Assembly: GCA_946413525.1 (NCBI GenBank)
Contig: CAMKKZ010000004.1
Coordinates: 1-64,000, forward strand
Length of the DNA: 64,000 nt
Reading direction: 5' to 3'
Source of the DNA: an uncultured Oribacterium sp.
Lineage (GTDB): Bacteria; Bacillota; Clostridia; Lachnospirales; Lachnospiraceae
Positions 61,082 through 64,000 of the stretch are shown here, piece after piece. The notes under the pieces were generated by a model, which did not search any database, was not told the origin of the DNA, and was given only the letters and a program-made list of their open reading frames with translations. The position numbers and the translations under genes were made by a program. Position 1 is the first letter of the stretch. Every line of letters starts with the position of its first letter.

Positions 61082-63325
61082 ATGAAATTAAGCAAAGCTA
61101 TTCTCAGCGGTCTTCTGGTATCGGGATTGGCCGTTTCCCTTCTGGGCGGTTGCGGACCGCGTATCGATGTGAGCTCTCTTCAGACGGCTGCTCCGACGCA
61201 GCCGGCAGCGGCGCCTGCGGCACCGGCTGCTCCGGCGGGTGGCCAGGCGGCCGGAGCTCAGGACGCGGGACAGGCCGCGGCAGGAACGGAAGCTGCCGCC
61301 CCCGCATCCGGGCTTGCGTACGCTCCGGGAACCGTTCTTCGTATGGCGACTGGTTATAATTCCACGAAGACGGGCCTCAGCTTTGATGCGGAGACCGCGG
61401 GAGAGGGGATTACGCTGGCGGATGGCGTGACCTATCATGCCGGAGAGCTGAAGCCGACCTGGGTCGAGGTTGAGAAGCTTCTTAATGTAAAGCTGGAGGA
61501 CAAGTACCAGGGCAACACCGCAAGTAATGAATTTGATTATTGGAAGGAGAGGCTGAACGAGGTTGACCTTGTCAGCGGCACGGCCGCGAAGCTGACGGAG
61601 TACGGCGAGGCGGGAAGCCTTGTCAATATCGGGGAGTATCTTGACCAGATGCCGAATTTCAAGGCTTATCTTGAGCAGAACCCGATCGTCCGGCTTTCCA
61701 TTACCGGAAATACCACGACAGGCGCCATTTATTTCTCGCCCTATTTTGACGGCGTGAATGATATTGAGCGTATGCCTCTGATGCGTGCCGACTGGGTGCA
61801 GAAGCTCCTTGACGGCGAGGGTGAGTTTACGGCGGACGCAAGCAATAACACGAGCGATCCGGTTTATCAGCCGTATATGCCTGTTTCCGGCAAGGTGGAG
61901 ATTGATGTTGTCAAGGAAGACGGCAGCGGTGTGGAATCCGTGACAAAGGATTATGATGCTGCCGGCAACATCGTGGATCTCATGAACAAGGCCGGTTCAA
62001 TCAGCGGCGTAGAGGCCGTCAATATGCTTCGTACTTATATTGACACAGCTTACGCAGGATACTACGGAACCACAAGGAGCAATCTGTTCATCGGCCAGAA
62101 CGCGGCATGGGATGCCGATGAAATGGTCGCCCTGCTCCGCTGTGTAGTGGCGAATCCCCAGACATTGAACGGGACCGATTCCGTACAGGGCCTTTTCTCC
62201 AGGGAAGACGACAACAACCAGCGCCGTGTGGACATGATGCGTTTCGCGGGTCATCTCTTTGGCGTGAGGGGTCTGGAATCCCGTCAGGATTATCTGTACT
62301 TTGGCACGGATGGAAAGCTTCACGATGTCCGTCAGGAGAAGGAATCCTATGAAGCGATGGAGAAGATGAACGCCATGGCGAAGGAAGGCCTGCTGTCCAA
62401 GTCCTTTATGGATATGTCCGCAGAGAACAGCGGCACCATGCTTGAGAATGACATGGGCTTCATGCATTACGATTACAATCAGACCCAGACGATCCTTAAT
62501 GCCACAAAGCTGCAGGCAGATGAGGGTGAGAAGTACATGGCCGTGATTGTTCCTGTCGCGCTTTGGCAGGATGGCGAGAACGAGGGCGGAACCTATATGC
62601 GCTTTACGGAATCCTGGAGAAGTGTCAAGACAGACGGCTGGGGAATTTCCAAGGCCGGCGCCGGCAGCGATACGAACAAGCTTAACGCGGCTCTGAGCCT
62701 CATTGACTATGCCTTCAGCGAGAAGGGCCAGATCCTCATGAGCTATAGCACGGATGCCTTTATCAAGACGAATGCGGATGGCAGCTATGTGACCTTTACA
62801 TTCAACGGCAAGGAAATGCCGGAAATCGCGGATGCCACTTATGAAGAGCTGTGGGAGAAGGCAAGCGGCAACTATACCAATTATGCCCGTCAGTTCCTTG
62901 GCTCCACGCTGTCCTTCGCGAAGAGCCAGGCCTTCGAATATCAGTGCACCCATGAGGTGGGCAAGGAAGGCGCAGGCCATATTTCCGTAGCGATCGGCCT
63001 GGGCGTGATCAAGCACCCTGAGCTGGCAGTGACTGAGAATCCTTGGTATACCTCCATTCCTACCGTGCTTCCGACCACGACAGTGGAAAATGACCAGATC
63101 AACACTTATACTGAGCTGAGTGCCAATGGACGCTTCTCCCAGAATAAGGGCGGCGAGAACATTTTCGTGAACGAGATTGCCAATGGCTATGCCGAGCAGG
63201 GAATGGCGAACGCGGAGCAGTGCGCTTCCATGGTTACTGACAGTTGGGGCGGAAAGCAGTATCTTGCCCTGAAGCAGAATGCCTGGGATCGTCTTCTCAG
63301 CTACTACAACACCCTTAACGGTTAA
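61082..63325 (+). CDS. Extracellular solute-binding lipoprotein of the LplA type
   Basis: 747 residues, longer than ordinary sugar-binding proteins (about 430-560), as usual for LplA partners. The lipobox is SLLGGCGP (Cys about 24). An Ala/Pro/Gly-rich linker covers residues about 36-80. The body begins VLRMATGYNSTKTGLSF and is followed by a long bilobed domain. GGAGG lies before the ATG. It is the last complete gene of the transporter operon, 89 bases after the YtcP-type permease. A 7-bp repeat GGAATAA x3 lies in the gap. Confidence 0.92.
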   Translation: MKLSKAILSGLLVSGLAVSLLGGCGPRIDVSSLQTAAPTQPAAAPAAPAAPAGGQAAGAQDAGQAAAGTEAAAPASGLAYAPGTVLRMATGYNSTKTGLSFDAETAGEGITLADGVTYHAGELKPTWVEVEKLLNVKLEDKYQGNTASNEFDYWKERLNEVDLVSGTAAKLTEYGEAGSLVNIGEYLDQMPNFKAYLEQNPIVRLSITGNTTTGAIYFSPYFDGVNDIERMPLMRADWVQKLLDGEGEFTADASNNTSDPVYQPYMPVSGKVEIDVVKEDGSGVESVTKDYDAAGNIVDLMNKAGSISGVEAVNMLRTYIDTAYAGYYGTTRSNLFIGQNAAWDADEMVALLRCVVANPQTLNGTDSVQGLFSREDDNNQRRVDMMRFAGHLFGVRGLESRQDYLYFGTDGKLHDVRQEKESYEAMEKMNAMAKEGLLSKSFMDMSAENSGTMLENDMGFMHYDYNQTQTILNATKLQADEGEKYMAVIVPVALWQDGENEGGTYMRFTESWRSVKTDGWGISKAGAGSDTNKLNAALSLIDYAFSEKGQILMSYSTDAFIKTNADGSYVTFTFNGKEMPEIADATYEELWEKASGNYTNYARQFLGSTLSFAKSQAFEYQCTHEVGKEGAGHISVAIGLGVIKHPELAVTENPWYTSIPTVLPTTTVENDQINTYTELSANGRFSQNKGGENIFVNEIANGYAEQGMANAEQCASMVTDSWGGKQYLALKQNAWDRLLSYYNTLNG

Positions 63326-63370
63326 GGCATCAGGCGGAAATTCAGAAATTCAATAATTCTGTTTAAGAGG

Positions 63371-63450
63371 ATAAGCAGGATCAAAGATCCGGCCTGACAG
63401 ACAGAATAAGCAGGATCAAAGGTTCGGCTTGACTGGATAAGCAGAATCTA
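63371..63450. repeat. Degenerate tandem repeat after the binding-protein gene
   Basis: ATAAGCAGGATCAAA occurs at 63371 and 63406, and ATAAGCAGAATC at 63437, a period of 31-35 bases. Confidence 0.65.
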
Positions 63451-63520
63451 ATTGATTCCGAAATTGAATTTGATAGAAATCTATGAATTGAAATAATCAA
63501 AATAATTGAATCAATTTAAT

Positions 63521-63551
63521 CGGGGAAGCGCTTTCACGAAGCGTTTCCCCG
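63521..63551. terminator. Hairpin between binding-protein gene and next gene
   Basis: CGGGGAAGCGCTT pairs with AAGCGTTTCCCCG (one G-T pair) around TCACG. The downstream tract is A/G-rich rather than T-rich, so termination may be partial. Confidence 0.6.
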
Positions 63552-63632
63552 AGAAGACGCGCCGCGGTGCGTCATACATATTTTGTGCTTTTATGTAAAC
63601 CATAAGGCAATGCGAATCACAGGGAGGTCGCA

Positions 63633-64000
63633 ATGTTTAAAAAGCAAATTGTTGTACAAAAATTCGTCTGCCTGTTCGCGCTCTTTTCTGCCGTAGTTGT
63701 CTTTATCTATTCTCTTGGTATTATGACAGACCTGTATGACAGTCTGTATTCCACCATGATGAATCCTGCTGACCTGACCCAGACCGATGTTCCAGGTTCA
63801 ATAATTTACTATGACATGCAGGGCTTCAATAACGCGCTTCTCCGTATATCGATAGGGCTGATACTGCTTGCCTGCCTTTTGTACATTACGAACACGCACA
63901 TCCGTCGGATATATTATATCGGTAATTTCGTGGCTTCCGGGCTTTTTGCCTTTGCTAATATTGCGACCGCGATATGGGCTCATGGACAGATTGTGAAATT
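63633..64000 (+). CDS. Membrane protein, partial at window edge
   Basis: Open from ATG 63633 (GGGAGGT seven bases upstream) to the window end, 122 residues so far. The start MFKKQIVVQKFVCLFALFSA leads into a hydrophobic helix, then a polar extracellular loop (DLYDSLYSTMMNPADL) and two further helices (LLRISIGLILLACLLYI and YYIGNFVASGLFAFANIA). I do not recognise the family. It follows the LplB-type operon, where membrane proteins of unknown role are common. Confidence 0.7.
   Translation, partial: MFKKQIVVQKFVCLFALFSAVVVFIYSLGIMTDLYDSLYSTMMNPADLTQTDVPGSIIYYDMQGFNNALLRISIGLILLACLLYITNTHIRRIYYIGNFVASGLFAFANIATAIWAHGQIVK

Overview
The window looks like a chromosomal segment of a gut-type anaerobic Clostridia, most likely Lachnospiraceae. 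The reasons are strong AAGGAGG-type ribosome sites, ferredoxin-containing FrhB-like enzymes, an FprA flavodiiron protein, a lipoprotein-based LplB/YtcP-type sugar ABC transporter, a DHHW protein, CPBP and ABC-F proteins, and no outer-membrane or LPS-core genes. This is inferred from gene families, not from a marker gene. There is no prophage, no CRISPR array and no complete insertion sequence. There are many small palindromic repeat elements between genes and many in-frame minisatellites inside genes.

Region 1 (1-10.9 kb) is the end of a surface-polysaccharide locus, all on the + strand. It holds a GtrII-type glucosyltransferase, two polysaccharide pyruvyl transferases, two ferredoxin/FrhB-like enzymes, a GtrA domain fused to the first of these, a GtrB-type glycosyltransferase, a Wzx-type flippase carrying a C-terminal ferredoxin domain, and an MBOAT O-acyltransferase cut short at its 3' end. 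The stretch from about 5.7 to 9.7 kb is visibly more AT-rich than its flanks. The locus ends at a junction where the truncated MBOAT meets a truncated PIN toxin with its RelB-like antitoxin.

Region 2 (11.5-21.4 kb) holds a HAD phosphatase, TrmL, and a phosphorelay group: a stand-alone Hpt protein, a giant CheB-CheR-PAS-kinase-receiver hybrid, and a kinase-receiver protein whose kinase boxes are degenerate. A glutathione peroxidase follows. Region 3 (21.4-33.9 kb) has an AAA-ATPase/nuclease-like protein, a metal-efflux set (ArsR regulator, HMA chaperone, P-type ATPase), a DHHW protein, murA, a lipoprotein, an MBL hydrolase and tRNA-Arg(ACG).

Region 4 (34-49.5 kb) holds a secreted protein of about 2300 residues with GLUG-like repeats, an AlbA/Schlafen-like protein, FprA, a cation/proton antiporter behind a structured leader, a HerA-like ATPase and a CPBP protease. 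Two identical 160-bp MITE-like elements lie in opposite orientation in this region. Region 5 (49.7-64 kb) holds a DUF5722 glycosidase-like protein, a lipoprotein, an ABC-F protein, an anchored sugar-binding-like protein, an AEC transporter, a sugar isomerase-like TIM barrel, and an LplB-type sugar transporter operon that runs off the right edge.

The most unusual features are the Gtr/FrhB domain fusions, a flippase-ferredoxin open frame separated from its FrhB partner by one in-frame TGA, the pseudokinase paired with an intact hybrid kinase, the repeat families with perfect or compensated stems, and the folded leader of the antiporter gene.
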